Source: Colivivens sp963626085
Lineage (GTDB): Bacteria > Bacteroidota > Bacteroidia > Bacteroidales > Bacteroidaceae
Assembly (NCBI GenBank): GCA_963626085.1
Contig: CAVFVJ010000005.1
Span: forward strand, 1-52,925
Direction: 5' to 3'
Length of the DNA: 52,925 bases
The notes under the pieces were generated by a model. That model did no database searches and was not told the origin of the DNA. It worked only from the letters and a program-made list of their open reading frames with translations. Of the stretch, positions 45,845 to 52,879 are shown piece by piece. Positions within the stretch are counted from its first letter, which is position 1. The number at the start of each line of letters is the position of its first letter. The position numbers and the translations under genes were made by a program.

Positions 45845-47110
45845 ATGGTGAAGCTAAAATTCATTGTACGGGACGGCTTTCTTGTGCTACGCATAAGCGA
45901 GGGAAAAGAAAGGTACTACAAATCCGTCAAGAGTATTCTTATCGGCAATCCTAACATTGCGAGACACTGGAAAGCTGACAAGGAACGTTTTTCTACTTAC
46001 GCAACTTCCTACCAGGAAAACAACAAGGCACTGGAGGATTTCAAGCAAATCTACTACAAGCTATGCTTGGAACATCCAGAGTATAATGCCCGACAAGTTG
46101 CGTCCTACTATTCCCATTCCAAAATTCTACACAAGACCAACGGTGCGGAAACTGAGGCTGCTGGTTCGGCTATGTTTTTGGAGCAGTTTATGCAAGTCGT
46201 GATAGAGCGTGAAAAGATGAAGCAGGGCTGTAACTTTGAGTGCTATGAGAAGTTGCTTACCAAGTGCCGTAAAATCATTCCAGGCTTCAATCTAATCAAG
46301 TTCTCTGACATCGACTACGACTTCTGCGTTAAGATTGCTGGAATGTTTGCCAGCTATAACGGTTTCAAAGGTACGGCAAAGGCATTTAGGGCTATTCTTG
46401 GGCGAGCCTCAAAAGACCGTGAAGTAGACTTTTCTCTTGTGCGTATAGGCGACTTCAATTTCAACGACTACAATCCCAACAAGTATGAGGATGATATGAA
46501 GCGTCCAGACGTGCTTACGAAAGACCAAATCAAAGATTTCATGCACGTTGACCTCTTCAACCTTACGCCAGAATGGGCAGACAGAGAAAAGGTGGAGCTT
46601 TACTATGATTTCTGTGTGTTCATGTTTCAGTCGTTTTTCGCTCCTTGCGACGTTATAAAGCTGAAGGTGGAACATATCACCAGAAATCATACAATCCTCG
46701 CCAGGCGCAAGAAAACGCACAAAATGGTGGAAATTCCGATAACGCCTAAGATGGGCGAGATAATCAGTAAGTATGCTGGAAGGTCTAAGGATGGCTATGT
46801 GTTTCCTATCATGGATGATGAAGAAGAAAAGAAACACGTTACGAAGGACTACATCTTCAAGAAATTTCGACAGAATCTCAATATCTGGCTTAAAGATGTG
46901 GGCGACGAGCTTCAATGTGACTTTGACTTGTACGCCTATGTTTTCAGACATACAGCCATAACTGTAGCCCTCGATCATGGATTGCCGATAGCCTATATAG
47001 CCTCTGCCGCTGGGACAAGCGTAGAGGTTATCCAGAAACACTATTACAACGGCAATAGTGCAGACAATCAACACAAACTACAACAAGCATTCATACAAGC
47101 CTGTATCTGA
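45845..47110 (+). CDS. Tyrosine-type site-specific recombinase (integrase), atypical
   Basis: 421 residues from the ATG at 45845. An N-terminal arm and SAM-like core-binding domain (about 100-215) precede the catalytic domain. Box II is YVFRHTAIT (Arg368 within Y-x-x-R-H), and the tail IQKHYYN provides the nucleophile Tyr (400 or 401). Two catalytic positions look changed: the first Arg region reads QSFFAPCDVIKLK with no Arg, and the usual Gly-His before the Tyr reads AAGTS. It is the only gene on the plus strand in the left part of the element and points away from tRNA-Asp. Either a divergent but active subfamily or a decayed enzyme. Confidence 0.85.
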   Translation: MVKLKFIVRDGFLVLRISEGKERYYKSVKSILIGNPNIARHWKADKERFSTYATSYQENNKALEDFKQIYYKLCLEHPEYNARQVASYYSHSKILHKTNGAETEAAGSAMFLEQFMQVVIEREKMKQGCNFECYEKLLTKCRKIIPGFNLIKFSDIDYDFCVKIAGMFASYNGFKGTAKAFRAILGRASKDREVDFSLVRIGDFNFNDYNPNKYEDDMKRPDVLTKDQIKDFMHVDLFNLTPEWADREKVELYYDFCVFMFQSFFAPCDVIKLKVEHITRNHTILARRKKTHKMVEIPITPKMGEIISKYAGRSKDGYVFPIMDDEEEKKHVTKDYIFKKFRQNLNIWLKDVGDELQCDFDLYAYVFRHTAITVALDHGLPIAYIASAAGTSVEVIQKHYYNGNSADNQHKLQQAFIQACI

Positions 47111-47200
47111 TAAAATACCGCCACCTACTCATCACGAGCAAGTGGCGGCTCCGCATCTGATAATTTATATAGTTACTATGCCAATCATCAACGGATAGAT

Positions 47201-47240
47201 AAAAGAGGCAAATTGGAAAACAATCAAACCAATTTGCCTC
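47201..47240 (-). terminator. Terminator of the leftward tRNA array
   Basis: On the minus strand GAGGCAAATTGG and CCAATTTGCCTC form a perfect 12-bp stem with a 12-base loop, followed by TTTT. It lies 45 bases past the last tRNA. A separate CCGCCAC/GTGGCGG hairpin (47118-47148) follows the integrase and lacks a T run. Confidence 0.88.
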
Positions 47241-47284
47241 ACGATCCTACTAAACAACCTTAATAACCTCAAAACTAAACTTTG

Positions 47285-47359
47285 AACCGCTGGATGGATT
47301 TGAACCACCTAACACATAAGGTATCACGTTACATGTCTTCCCAGACTGAATACAGCGGC
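47285..47359 (-). tRNA. Divergent tRNA, probably Ile (GAT)
   Basis: 75 bases. The acceptor GCCGCTG/CAGCGGT (first pair G-U) and the T arm GGTGG-TTCAAAT-CCATC are good. The anticodon arm is poor: GTAAC and CTTAT enclose GTGATAC with one C-C mismatch, giving GAT. The D arm is irregular. The amino acid is therefore uncertain and the gene may be degenerate. Confidence 0.55.
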
Positions 47360-47384
47360 ATCCTTAATAATATGACAAATCCTG

Positions 47385-47458
47385 TGGAGAAGGTGAGACT
47401 CGAACTCACGGCCCTATGCTTGCAAAGCATACGCTCTTGCCATCTGAGCTACAACCCC
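47385..47458 (-). tRNA. tRNA-Ala (anticodon TGC)
   Basis: 74 bases. The anticodon stem TATGC/GCATA holds TTTGCAA (TGC), the D arm is GCTC/GAGC and the T arm GTGAG-TTCGAGT-CTCAC. The acceptor GGGGTTG/CTTCTCC keeps the alanine identity pair G3-U70 but has two adjacent T-T mismatches (5-68 and 6-67). A73. Only 4 bases separate it from tRNA-Asn. Confidence 0.88.
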
Positions 47459-47462
47459 ATTG

Positions 47463-47536
47463 CGGAACTGGCAGGACTTGAACCTACGACCCTCACGTTA
47501 ACAGCGTGACGCTCTGACCAACTGAGCTACAGAACC
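47463..47536 (-). tRNA. tRNA-Asn (anticodon GTT)
   Basis: 74 bases. The anticodon stem TCACG/CGTGA holds CTGTTAA (GTT), with D arm GCTC/GAGC and T arm GTAGG-TTCAAGT-CCTGC. The discriminator is G73. The acceptor GGTTCTG/CAGTTCC has two adjacent T-T mismatches (3-70 and 4-69). It lies 8 bases from the tRNA-Cys gene upstream. Confidence 0.88.
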
Positions 47537-47544
47537 GTTTATAG

Positions 47545-47616
47545 AGGGCAATGCTGGACTCGAACCAGCGTAAGACTGTTTTGCAGACAGCCGCCTAACC
47601 ACTCGACTAATTGCCC
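47545..47616 (-). tRNA. tRNA-Cys (anticodon GCA), element copy
   Basis: 72 bases. The acceptor GGGCAAT/ATTGCCC is perfect, the anticodon loop CTGCAAA gives GCA, the T arm is GCTGG-TTCGAGT-CCAGC and the discriminator is U73 as cysteine requires. It differs clearly from the host tRNA-Cys at 4972-5043. Confidence 0.93.
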
Positions 47617-47624
47617 CATGTATG

Positions 47625-47909
47625 TCACTTTGCCTCAAAACCTCTCATTCCACACTTGAAATGAGGCATCACAGCCAGGAAGTATGCTTTTTGTGTCGGC
47701 TTGCCGTATGTATCGAGGTTGTTAGATATGTGATAATGGACAGCCTTCTCATGTGTGCAGAATCCAGCAATTCCACGATCGCCAAATTTTTGGTAATGCT
47801 TGCAATTTTCACAACTATGAGAATTGTTTATCTCAATCCCGTAATATCGTGTTCCTCTTTTGCTAACTGTGGATGCAAAACTTATAATAGCATCCTTAGC
47901 ACGTTTCAT
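47625..47909 (-). CDS. Small Cys-rich protein inside the tRNA array
   Basis: 94 residues from the ATG at 47909, preceded by GGAG with normal spacing; an ATG 15 bases upstream (47924) is the alternative. It contains SHSCENCKHYQKFGDRGIAG then FCTHEK, and near the end PHFKCGM, a C-x2-C...C...C set that could bind zinc. No family was recognised. It lies between tRNA-Cys (8 bases) and tRNA-Met (41 bases) on the same strand, so it may be expressed from the same transcript. It is a protein gene embedded in a tRNA array, typical of phage-like layouts. Confidence 0.6.
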   Translation of the reverse strand: MKRAKDAIISFASTVSKRGTRYYGIEINNSHSCENCKHYQKFGDRGIAGFCTHEKAVHYHISNNLDTYGKPTQKAYFLAVMPHFKCGMRGFEAK

Positions 47910-47950
47910 AATGCCTACTCCCATAGTGACTTTTGTTTTGTTGTTTTAGT

Positions 47951-48020
47951 TGCAGAGGCTGGAATCGAACCAGCGTCCTTCAGGTAATGGGCCTGACGAG
48001 CTACCTCTGCTCTACTCTGC
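47951..48020 (-). tRNA. tRNA-Met-like (anticodon CAT)
   Basis: 70 bases. Stem TCAGG/CCTGA holds loop CCCATTA, giving CAT; position 33 is C instead of the near-universal U. D arm GAGC/GCTC and T arm GCTGG-TTCGATT-CCAGC are clean. The acceptor is only 6 bp (GCAGAG/CTCTGC) before A73. Either a specialised or a degenerate tRNA-Met. Confidence 0.75.
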
Positions 48021-48149
48021 GATGTCATTACGTATACGAATAGCAGAACTAAGTCCAACAAGTTTGTAAATTCAGTGATATTTTTTGAAAAATACTCCTA
48101 TTCTCACGAACCAGAGCTTCCATTATGCAAGATTACATTTCCAACACTG

Positions 48150-48225
48150 TGGAGGCGTAGGAATCGAACCCACAAGTCTTATGGTTGACTACATTTATGA
48201 ACTAATGACTTTTACCATAACCTCC
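48150..48225 (-). ncRNA. tRNA-like RNA with unclear anticodon
   Basis: 76 bases. The T arm GTGGG-TTCGATT-CCTAC and a 6-bp acceptor GGAGGT/GCCTCC with A73 are clear. The middle does not fold as a normal D and anticodon arm: CATT/AATG would hold the 8-base loop AGTTCATA (CAT or TCA), while TATGGT and ACCATA can pair across the same region. Probably a tRNA remnant or a tRNA mimic. Confidence 0.45.
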
Positions 48226-48370
48226 AGTTGTACCGATAAAATACCCTGCTCGGTACCACACCGCCAGCCTACGTTCTGGACGATACAAAACTTCTCACGC
48301 CAAATGGCTTAAAACGTGAACTTTGCTAAGTTGGTCGTGTCTTCGATCGGTTGTACTTCCCGCTAAGTTT
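48226..48370 (-). other. Unassigned structured stretch between RNase H and the tRNA array
   Basis: No reading frame is convincing here. TACCGA and TCGGTA pair around 13 bases (48231-48255), next to the GC-rich sequence ggctggcggtg. Together with 48021-48149, which also lacks a gene, this leaves about 275 bases of probable RNA or spacer around the tRNA-like gene. A further degenerate tRNA near 48090-48145 was looked for, but only a weak GGTTCG-like T loop was seen. Confidence 0.35.
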
Positions 48371-48766
48371 TTATTTTCTATTGAAGTCAGCTGGAGTTTC
48401 GCCCCATTCCCTGTTATCCCAGTGGCTGACTTCTATAGTATCAACATCATGCGACAAAGCCTTCAAGAAAATCTCCGCTTTCTGGAGGTCTCTGCACTTC
48501 TTTGTTGATGCCGTAGATTTATTCTTGAACCACGTTAGAGCCGTCATGCTGTCTGTATAAATATGGCGAGGCTGGAAATCATTCTCGATTATATACTTGA
48601 CAGCTTCAACCACTCCTAAGAACTCGCCGATATTCACGGTCTGGTTGCCCAAGTGCTTATAGAAAATCCGCTCGCCAGTAGCAAGGTCAATGCCTTGGAA
48701 CTCCGTCACCAGATTCTTGGTTGAATGAGCGGCATCTACCGCAATTCCTTCAGTTGGTCTATTCAT
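48371..48766 (-). CDS. RNase HI family protein
   Basis: 131 residues, close to a minimal RNase HI. The enzyme cuts RNA in RNA-DNA hybrids. Catalytic acidic residues appear in order: Asp in GIAVDAAHS (about 10), Glu in NIGEFLGVVEAV (about 48), Asp in HIYTDSMTALTWF (about 71) and the last Asp in ETPADFNRK (about 128). It starts one base after the stop of the upstream small gene (TAA-T-ATG). Phage-like elements often carry their own RNase H for replication primers. Confidence 0.88.
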   Translation of the reverse strand: MNRPTEGIAVDAAHSTKNLVTEFQGIDLATGERIFYKHLGNQTVNIGEFLGVVEAVKYIIENDFQPRHIYTDSMTALTWFKNKSTASTKKCRDLQKAEIFLKALSHDVDTIEVSHWDNREWGETPADFNRK

Positions 48767-48767
48767 A

Positions 48768-49013
48768 TTACCAGTATCTCATCGCAACAGGCACGAGCAT
48801 GGCTTTACTGCCGCAAACGACAGGCATGTTCCTTACGGAAGCATTTACCCAGAACTTACAGACAGGCTCCCAAAAGCGTTGATGTCTTTGAGTAGTATGA
48901 TAAAGCTGGATGGTCTTTCTATACCAGTCACGCCCCTGTGCCTTGATAGCAGCCTTCTTTCTCTTGCGAGGAAGTTTAGGCTTCTTAGCGATATACTTTT
49001 CTTGCGAGTCCAT
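48768..49013 (-). CDS. Small basic protein of unknown function
   Basis: 81 residues from the ATG at 49013; an earlier in-frame ATG (49067) would overlap the upstream gene much more. The N-terminal half is very basic (KKPKLPRKRKKAAIKAQGRD), suggesting nucleic-acid binding, and the C-terminal half contains FWEPVCKFWVNASV. No family was recognised. The start lies 29 bases inside the upstream gene, and the stop is one base from the RNase H start, so the three genes are tightly coupled. Confidence 0.6.
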   Translation of the reverse strand: MDSQEKYIAKKPKLPRKRKKAAIKAQGRDWYRKTIQLYHTTQRHQRFWEPVCKFWVNASVRNMPVVCGSKAMLVPVAMRYW

Positions 49014-49542
49014 CAGCGAACATACGATTAAGCAGAGAATTGGCAGCCAGGTCGAAATCTTCCACAACCTGTACGAGGTCTTTGATGTCTACACGCTTTT
49101 CCAGTACGGCGCGACAAGCAGACAACTTCTTTACGCTATCTTTTGTTCCGTCCATAGGGTCGAAAGTGATACACTTGTTGCCGAACTTAACGTCAATTCG
49201 GTACTGGATTTTCGGGATATACGAGGTCTCGATTGTAGCCTTGAACTCGCAAGGTGTAGCTGAAATTACCACATAGCCGTTACGTTCGTGCATCGGAATA
49301 AGCTCAACGTCATACAAAACGTTAGTAAGAATCTCGCACGTCAGCTTCTTGTCCAGTACGCACACCTTCTTGGGGTAAGGCGAATCCTGGCGAACACCGC
49401 AATAGCGTCCTGTCTTAGGGTTTTGCGAAACGAATCCGATATAGGCATCGGTCTTGTCTGATTTCACGAACTTGAGCTTTGTGCTGATTTTTTCAACTTT
49501 CTTCTGCTCCTTCACTGTTTCTTGTTCTTTGATGTTACTCAT
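48985..49542 (-). CDS. Protein of unknown function in the mobile element
   Basis: 185 residues. After a charged start (KEQETVKEQKKVEKISTKLK) comes a beta-rich part with KTDAYIGFVSQNPKTGRYCG and VCVLDKKLTCEILTNVLYDV, then a helical end (VEDFDLAANSLLNRMFAD). There is no signal peptide or membrane helix. The family was not recognised. It heads a coupled three-gene set (this gene, the small basic protein, RNase H). Its promoter region carries a large inverted repeat at 49579-49616. Confidence 0.75.
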   Translation of the reverse strand: MSNIKEQETVKEQKKVEKISTKLKFVKSDKTDAYIGFVSQNPKTGRYCGVRQDSPYPKKVCVLDKKLTCEILTNVLYDVELIPMHERNGYVVISATPCEFKATIETSYIPKIQYRIDVKFGNKCITFDPMDGTKDSVKKLSACRAVLEKRVDIKDLVQVVEDFDLAANSLLNRMFADGLARKVYR

Positions 49543-49578
49543 TTTTATGTCAATTTTTTGAATATGTTAAAAACAAAT

Positions 49579-49623
49579 GTGGTACATTCCCTACTTTTTA
49601 ATAGGAAATATACCACAAAAGTA
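49579..49623 (-). promoter_or_regulatory. -7 box with a 15-bp-arm inverted repeat over the start of transcription
   Basis: Minus-strand -7 box TACTTTTG is at 49623-49616. The arms 49579-49593 (gtggtacattcccta) and 49602-49616 (taggaaatataccac) match at 13 of 15 positions around an 8-base loop, just downstream of the box. It may be a repressor site or a leader hairpin. The rest of 49624-49802 is AT-rich with no gene. Confidence 0.6.
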
Positions 49624-49802
49624 CAGTTTATTAATAAGAAAAACGAAAGATTTTCAGATGATTTTTAGTTGCAAACCACTGATAATCAAGCGTTTAGTTT
49701 TATAACGAATTTACGATCCTACGGACTCATAACTATCTGTTTTTAAGTCAGATAACGCAAAATTCTTGAAAACGAACTATCATACTAATGAAAAAAGTTC
49801 CG

Positions 49803-50126
49803 TCAGTAATCGGCGTTTTGCTCGTTTTCCAGCGTTTTGACATCTGGAAAGTCGAATTTGCCAAGATTGTTGCGACTCTGAATCATCTTCGTCTTGACTC
49901 CATTTGAAGCCAAAATCCCGACAATATCAAGAATGTCTGCAACAGGCAATTTGAGACTCGCCATCTGGTTGTCGAACTCTTCCAGCTTTGCATCTGGAAT
50001 ATAGTTAGCCACTCGTACCGCATCGTCACCAACGGCAACATAAGTCTCTTCCAGACGGAACAGACATACGGTATCTGGCATTTGCCGCTTATAGTAGCAA
50101 TATGCCTCATTTGCCTTCTTGTTCAT
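49803..50126 (-). CDS. Stand-alone MutS domain I-like protein
   Basis: 107 residues. YYKRQMPDTVCLFRLEETYV and VGDDAVRVANYI resemble the mismatch-recognition domain I of MutS (K-x-x-x-P-D-x-x-x-x-F-R-x-x-x-x-Y ... D-A), but the protein stops after this domain. The Phe-x-Glu of the MutS wedge is not evident (the typical G-D-F-Y-E reads E-E-T-Y-V), so mismatch binding is doubtful. It belongs to the leftward small-gene run, 21 bases after the zinc-ribbon gene. Confidence 0.6.
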   Translation of the reverse strand: MNKKANEAYCYYKRQMPDTVCLFRLEETYVAVGDDAVRVANYIPDAKLEEFDNQMASLKLPVADILDIVGILASNGVKTKMIQSRNNLGKFDFPDVKTLENEQNADY

Positions 50127-50146
50127 AATTCTACTTGTTTAAGATG

Positions 50147-50509
50147 TTAAATATCAATTTGAATGTGTTTCGCAAAGCATGAATCGCACAAGCCATTGTT
50201 CCGTTTGTATACAGGAGCTGGAATTTTCCTCATACACTCGGAACAGTAATGCTCGCTTGACCGCTTGTTGTAAATTGCGTTCTGTACCTTGCTCCTGGAA
50301 GCTCCGTACTCACGCATCAGTGCCTCTATCATCTGACCTGGAGTATACCGTTTCTCTGATTTCAGCTTTTTGTAGCTGTACTTGATGAGCAAATCGAGCG
50401 CATAGTTGTGGTCGATAAGGCTCATGGAAACGAGCTTGGTCAGATAATCGACAGAACCATCTGTTATGATAGCGAGGCGTTCAATGTCTTTTTGTCGTAA
50501 GCGTATCAT
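50147..50509 (-). CDS. Zinc-ribbon protein of unknown function
   Basis: 120 residues. The N-terminal about 80 residues are helical (LRQKDIERLAIITDGSVDYL; YTPGQMIEALMREYGASRSK is HTH-like). The C-terminal end has HYCSECMRKIPAPVYKRNNG followed by LCDSCFAKH, a C-x2-C...C-x2-C zinc ribbon. A DNA- or RNA-binding role is likely; the family was not recognised. It overlaps the two-TM protein gene by 4 bases. Confidence 0.7.
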   Translation of the reverse strand: MIRLRQKDIERLAIITDGSVDYLTKLVSMSLIDHNYALDLLIKYSYKKLKSEKRYTPGQMIEALMREYGASRSKVQNAIYNKRSSEHYCSECMRKIPAPVYKRNNGLCDSCFAKHIQIDI

Positions 50510-51420
50510 TTATTTTGTTGCATCATTAGTTCTGAAGGTGATGGCTGCTTATATGTTGCCCACTTGAAGAAAATGAAGCTTCCAATACAGGCACATAATA
50601 TAATCAACGCAAGCACGATGCGATGCTGCATTAGCCATGTTGTTATGATATGCTTTTTTCTATATTGGTAAATTGCGCCCAATATGCAAGAAAAGAATCC
50701 TGTTATTGAAAGTGCAACGCCAATACCTTTTGGACTATCCAGTGTATGAGCGTCTGCGCACATCAAAAATACAATAAAACATAGGACACTCCATAAAAGC
50801 AATGCTTTGGCAACATTATGTTTCCTTTCCGTCGTTGTTAATTCTGGCTTATTACACATGGAAGCTGGAAGTCCATGAATACGAAAGAAGTTGCTTTGTA
50901 TTATCGCCGCTTCATTAATCGTTCCTAACTTAGGGTAATAGCTTTGTCCATATTGCTCTAAGTATTTATAGAAGTAAGCATAAATCTCATGCCATGCTTC
51001 TTTTGACTGTGATTGAATTTGTTTGACAAGGGACTTTTCCTCACTTTCAGTAATGGCACAATCATATTTATATATAGGAATTGCACAGCCATCATTCTCC
51101 GTGTTAAGCAATTGTATATCAGACAAATCACATGTTTGTAATTGCTCAACACGATGTTCTACTTTGAAAAGCGTTATGAATTTTTCAGCATGAACGGGGG
51201 TTGCAGATTTGTTATATCTGGATGCGATATATTTCATTATTTCGCCTTTAGAATCCATATTAGGATCATAAATAAGAGAAGCAAATAATGCTTCCATCCA
51301 AATATTAACGTCATACTGGCAACCTGCCACTACAACGCTCCATGGTTCGCTCCCAGCAAGCAGCTTTACTTTTAATTTTGGCTGCTGAAGTATAATATAT
51401 TGATGGTTTATGCCTTGCAT
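50506..51420 (-). CDS. Two- to three-helix membrane protein of unknown function
   Basis: 304 residues. The first about 200 residues are soluble and cytoplasmic-type (for example KGEIMKYIASRYNKSATPVH and AWHEIYAYFYKYLEQYGQSY). Three hydrophobic segments follow (about 204-222, 231-249 and 269-287). A short polar tail ends the protein. There is no signal peptide. It overlaps the regulator gene by 13 bases and the zinc-ribbon gene by 4 bases, so it is translated together with both. Base composition is more AT-rich than in the host genes, as in the rest of the element. Confidence 0.75.
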   Translation of the reverse strand: MQGINHQYIILQQPKLKVKLLAGSEPWSVVVAGCQYDVNIWMEALFASLIYDPNMDSKGEIMKYIASRYNKSATPVHAEKFITLFKVEHRVEQLQTCDLSDIQLLNTENDGCAIPIYKYDCAITESEEKSLVKQIQSQSKEAWHEIYAYFYKYLEQYGQSYYPKLGTINEAAIIQSNFFRIHGLPASMCNKPELTTTERKHNVAKALLLWSVLCFIVFLMCADAHTLDSPKGIGVALSITGFFSCILGAIYQYRKKHIITTWLMQHRIVLALIILCACIGSFIFFKWATYKQPSPSELMMQQNK

Positions 51421-51830
51421 TTCGGTTCAATTTTAATGGTGTGGTCGAGAGTGTCAGCAAGTTTGAGAAAGTTGTCCACTGTCACTTTATTAGAGCCACG
51501 CTCAATATTGGCGATAGTGGGATATGTGCAACCGACTGCCTCTGCAAGTGAACGCTGGGTGTAGATGCCGTTTCGTGCAGCTTTAAGCCATGCGGCTATG
51601 GAGGCTATATCAGTCAACTTAGTGCTGCAACCATCTTTTGCTATGGATAAAGTCATTTCGATACTTTCCAAATAATGAAAAGCTTTATCCATAGCAAAAT
51701 TGTTCGGCTTTGTTTCAAGAAGCTGGAGCTGAACAAATGTATATCCAGTTCGTCTACACATTTCATTCTTACCAAGACCAGCATTTTCTCGTGCCTGCAC
51801 TAACATCTGACTAAACTCTATTCTATCCAT
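51408..51830 (-). CDS. Transcriptional regulator with two HTH (XRE-like) domains
   Basis: 140 residues. Two helix-turn-helix units are visible: residues about 5-55 (QARENAGLGKNEMCRRTGYT, then FVQLQLLETKPNNF) and about 82-135 (RSLAEAVGCTYPTIANIERG, then SNKVTVDNFLKLADTL). The second is a typical XRE domain, the first a weaker copy. Such a protein probably controls the element, and the inverted repeat in the divergent promoter region (51861-51883) is the likely target. First gene of the leftward run. Confidence 0.88.
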   Translation of the reverse strand: MDRIEFSQMLVQARENAGLGKNEMCRRTGYTFVQLQLLETKPNNFAMDKAFHYLESIEMTLSIAKDGCSTKLTDIASIAAWLKAARNGIYTQRSLAEAVGCTYPTIANIERGSNKVTVDNFLKLADTLDHTIKIEPKCKA

Positions 51831-51847
51831 TGCTTACAATTTTGATG

Positions 51848-51896
51848 CAAAAATACAAATAATATTTGGTACTATAAAATATTTTCGCTACCTTTG
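51848..51896. promoter_or_regulatory. Divergent promoters around an operator-like inverted repeat
   Basis: Leftward -7 box TATTTTTG lies at 51855-51848 for the HTH gene. Rightward TTTG at 51865-51868 and TACCTTTG at 51889-51896 are 20 bases apart for the gene at 51914. AATATTT (51861-51867) and AAATATT (51877-51883) form an inverted repeat between them, placed to control both. Confidence 0.65.
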
Positions 51897-51913
51897 TTGA
51901 AAAATTAACAATT

Positions 51914-52240
51914 ATGGCAAATCACGAATTGACAGAAGCGCAGATAACAGCACTTAAAAAACTTGGCGAAAACCCAACAGAGTATTACCAAAAACATATT
52001 CCAGTAACTTTCGGGAATATTCATGTTGCATCAACGCCAAAGTCCTTGAAGCAGCTAAGTATTGCAATTGCCGTGGATGTGTATACGTCTGGAACAGATC
52101 GTGCAAGACTTCGTTCTTGCTACGATTACATACGTCAGATGAATATACGAGGGAAATACCACCAAGAAAATCTTGAATCATATATTCGCCAACTGGACGA
52201 GAGCGTAAAACACTATCTTGCCATATTGTGCAATCCGTAA
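51914..52240 (+). CDS. Protein of unknown function, divergent from the HTH regulator
   Basis: 108 residues. Helical and soluble: LTEAQITALKKLGENPTEYY at the start and MNIRGKYHQENLESYIRQLD near the end. No family was recognised. It has its own promoter, 18 bases ahead of the ATG, facing away from the HTH regulator across a shared inverted repeat, a layout in which the regulator often represses its neighbour. It converges on the 94-residue gene. Confidence 0.72.
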   Translation: MANHELTEAQITALKKLGENPTEYYQKHIPVTFGNIHVASTPKSLKQLSIAIAVDVYTSGTDRARLRSCYDYIRQMNIRGKYHQENLESYIRQLDESVKHYLAILCNP

Positions 52241-52242
52241 CA

Positions 52243-52527
52243 TCACTCGCACTTCACCAAATTGCTATAACAATTCTGCTCGTGGCCAGAACGAGTACCA
52301 TCTTTCTTCGGATAATTCACCTTGAAACGTTGATGGCTATTCATATCACTATCGAAGTACACCCTAACAAACCAACAAGGCGTACCCATTCCGTCCACAC
52401 ATTTATCGCCAACCTTGATTGGAAACTCAGAGATATACTGTTGTTGTAGTTGCTTGATTTTACCCTGCAATTCATAAATTTGACTGCGCAATTCTGCCAC
52501 TTTCTTATCTAATACTTCTTTTTCCAT
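52243..52527 (-). CDS. Small coiled-coil protein of unknown function
   Basis: 94 residues. N-terminal coiled coil (EKEVLDKKVAELRSQIYELQ and the following residues, to about 32), then a compact beta-rich part with VGDKCVDGMGTPCWFVRVYF. No family was recognised. It lies 6 bases after the 79-residue gene, so the two probably share a transcript that enters from the right. Confidence 0.68.
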   Translation of the reverse strand: MEKEVLDKKVAELRSQIYELQGKIKQLQQQYISEFPIKVGDKCVDGMGTPCWFVRVYFDSDMNSHQRFKVNYPKKDGTRSGHEQNCYSNLVKCE

Positions 52528-52533
52528 ATTCTA

Positions 52534-52773
52534 TCAATTTTTGTTTTCTGCAAATTTTTCGATTTTCGATTTTACCGCTTCGATTCCGTCTACGAAGCTG
52601 TCCAGAATATCTATTGCATCCTGCATAGCTTCGCCTGTTCTGGAACATTGCAAGCCTTCAGAAAGATTGTTGAAAGCATCATCTTCCTCGGCTTGAACGT
52701 CCTGGATGACCGCAACCGCCTCGTCAAGAGCTGCGGTTGCGTCATATAGCTGTTGTCTACGTTGTTTGTTCAT
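52534..52773 (-). CDS. Small acidic helical protein of unknown function
   Basis: 79 residues. Mostly helical: LYDATAALDEAVAVIQDVQA, EEDDAFNNLSEGLQ and AIDILDSFVDGIEAVKSKIE. Similar small acidic proteins with the pattern A-x-L-D-E-A ... E-x-x-A-F-x-N-L are common in Bacteroides and Prevotella phages and conjugative elements; the role is unknown. It overlaps none of its neighbours, with 4 bases to the ORF upstream. Confidence 0.68.
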   Translation of the reverse strand: MNKQRRQQLYDATAALDEAVAVIQDVQAEEDDAFNNLSEGLQCSRTGEAMQDAIDILDSFVDGIEAVKSKIEKFAENKN

Positions 52774-52777
52774 ATAC

Positions 52778-52879
52778 TCAGATATTTACTACTCTTGTCA
52801 GCCTCAACTCTCCAGAATATCCTTGATTCCGAAGCACATCCAGAATAAGGTCTGCTGGAATGTCGTGAAGTCTTGTCAT
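52778..52879 (-). CDS. Possible 33-residue protein
   Basis: The frame reads MTRLHDIPADLILDVLRNQG then YSGELRLTRVVNI and stops 4 bases before the next gene. It is compact, has sensible composition and tight spacing, but is too short for certainty. The 46 bases to its right carry no clear start. Confidence 0.45.
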   Translation of the reverse strand: MTRLHDIPADLILDVLRNQGYSGELRLTRVVNI

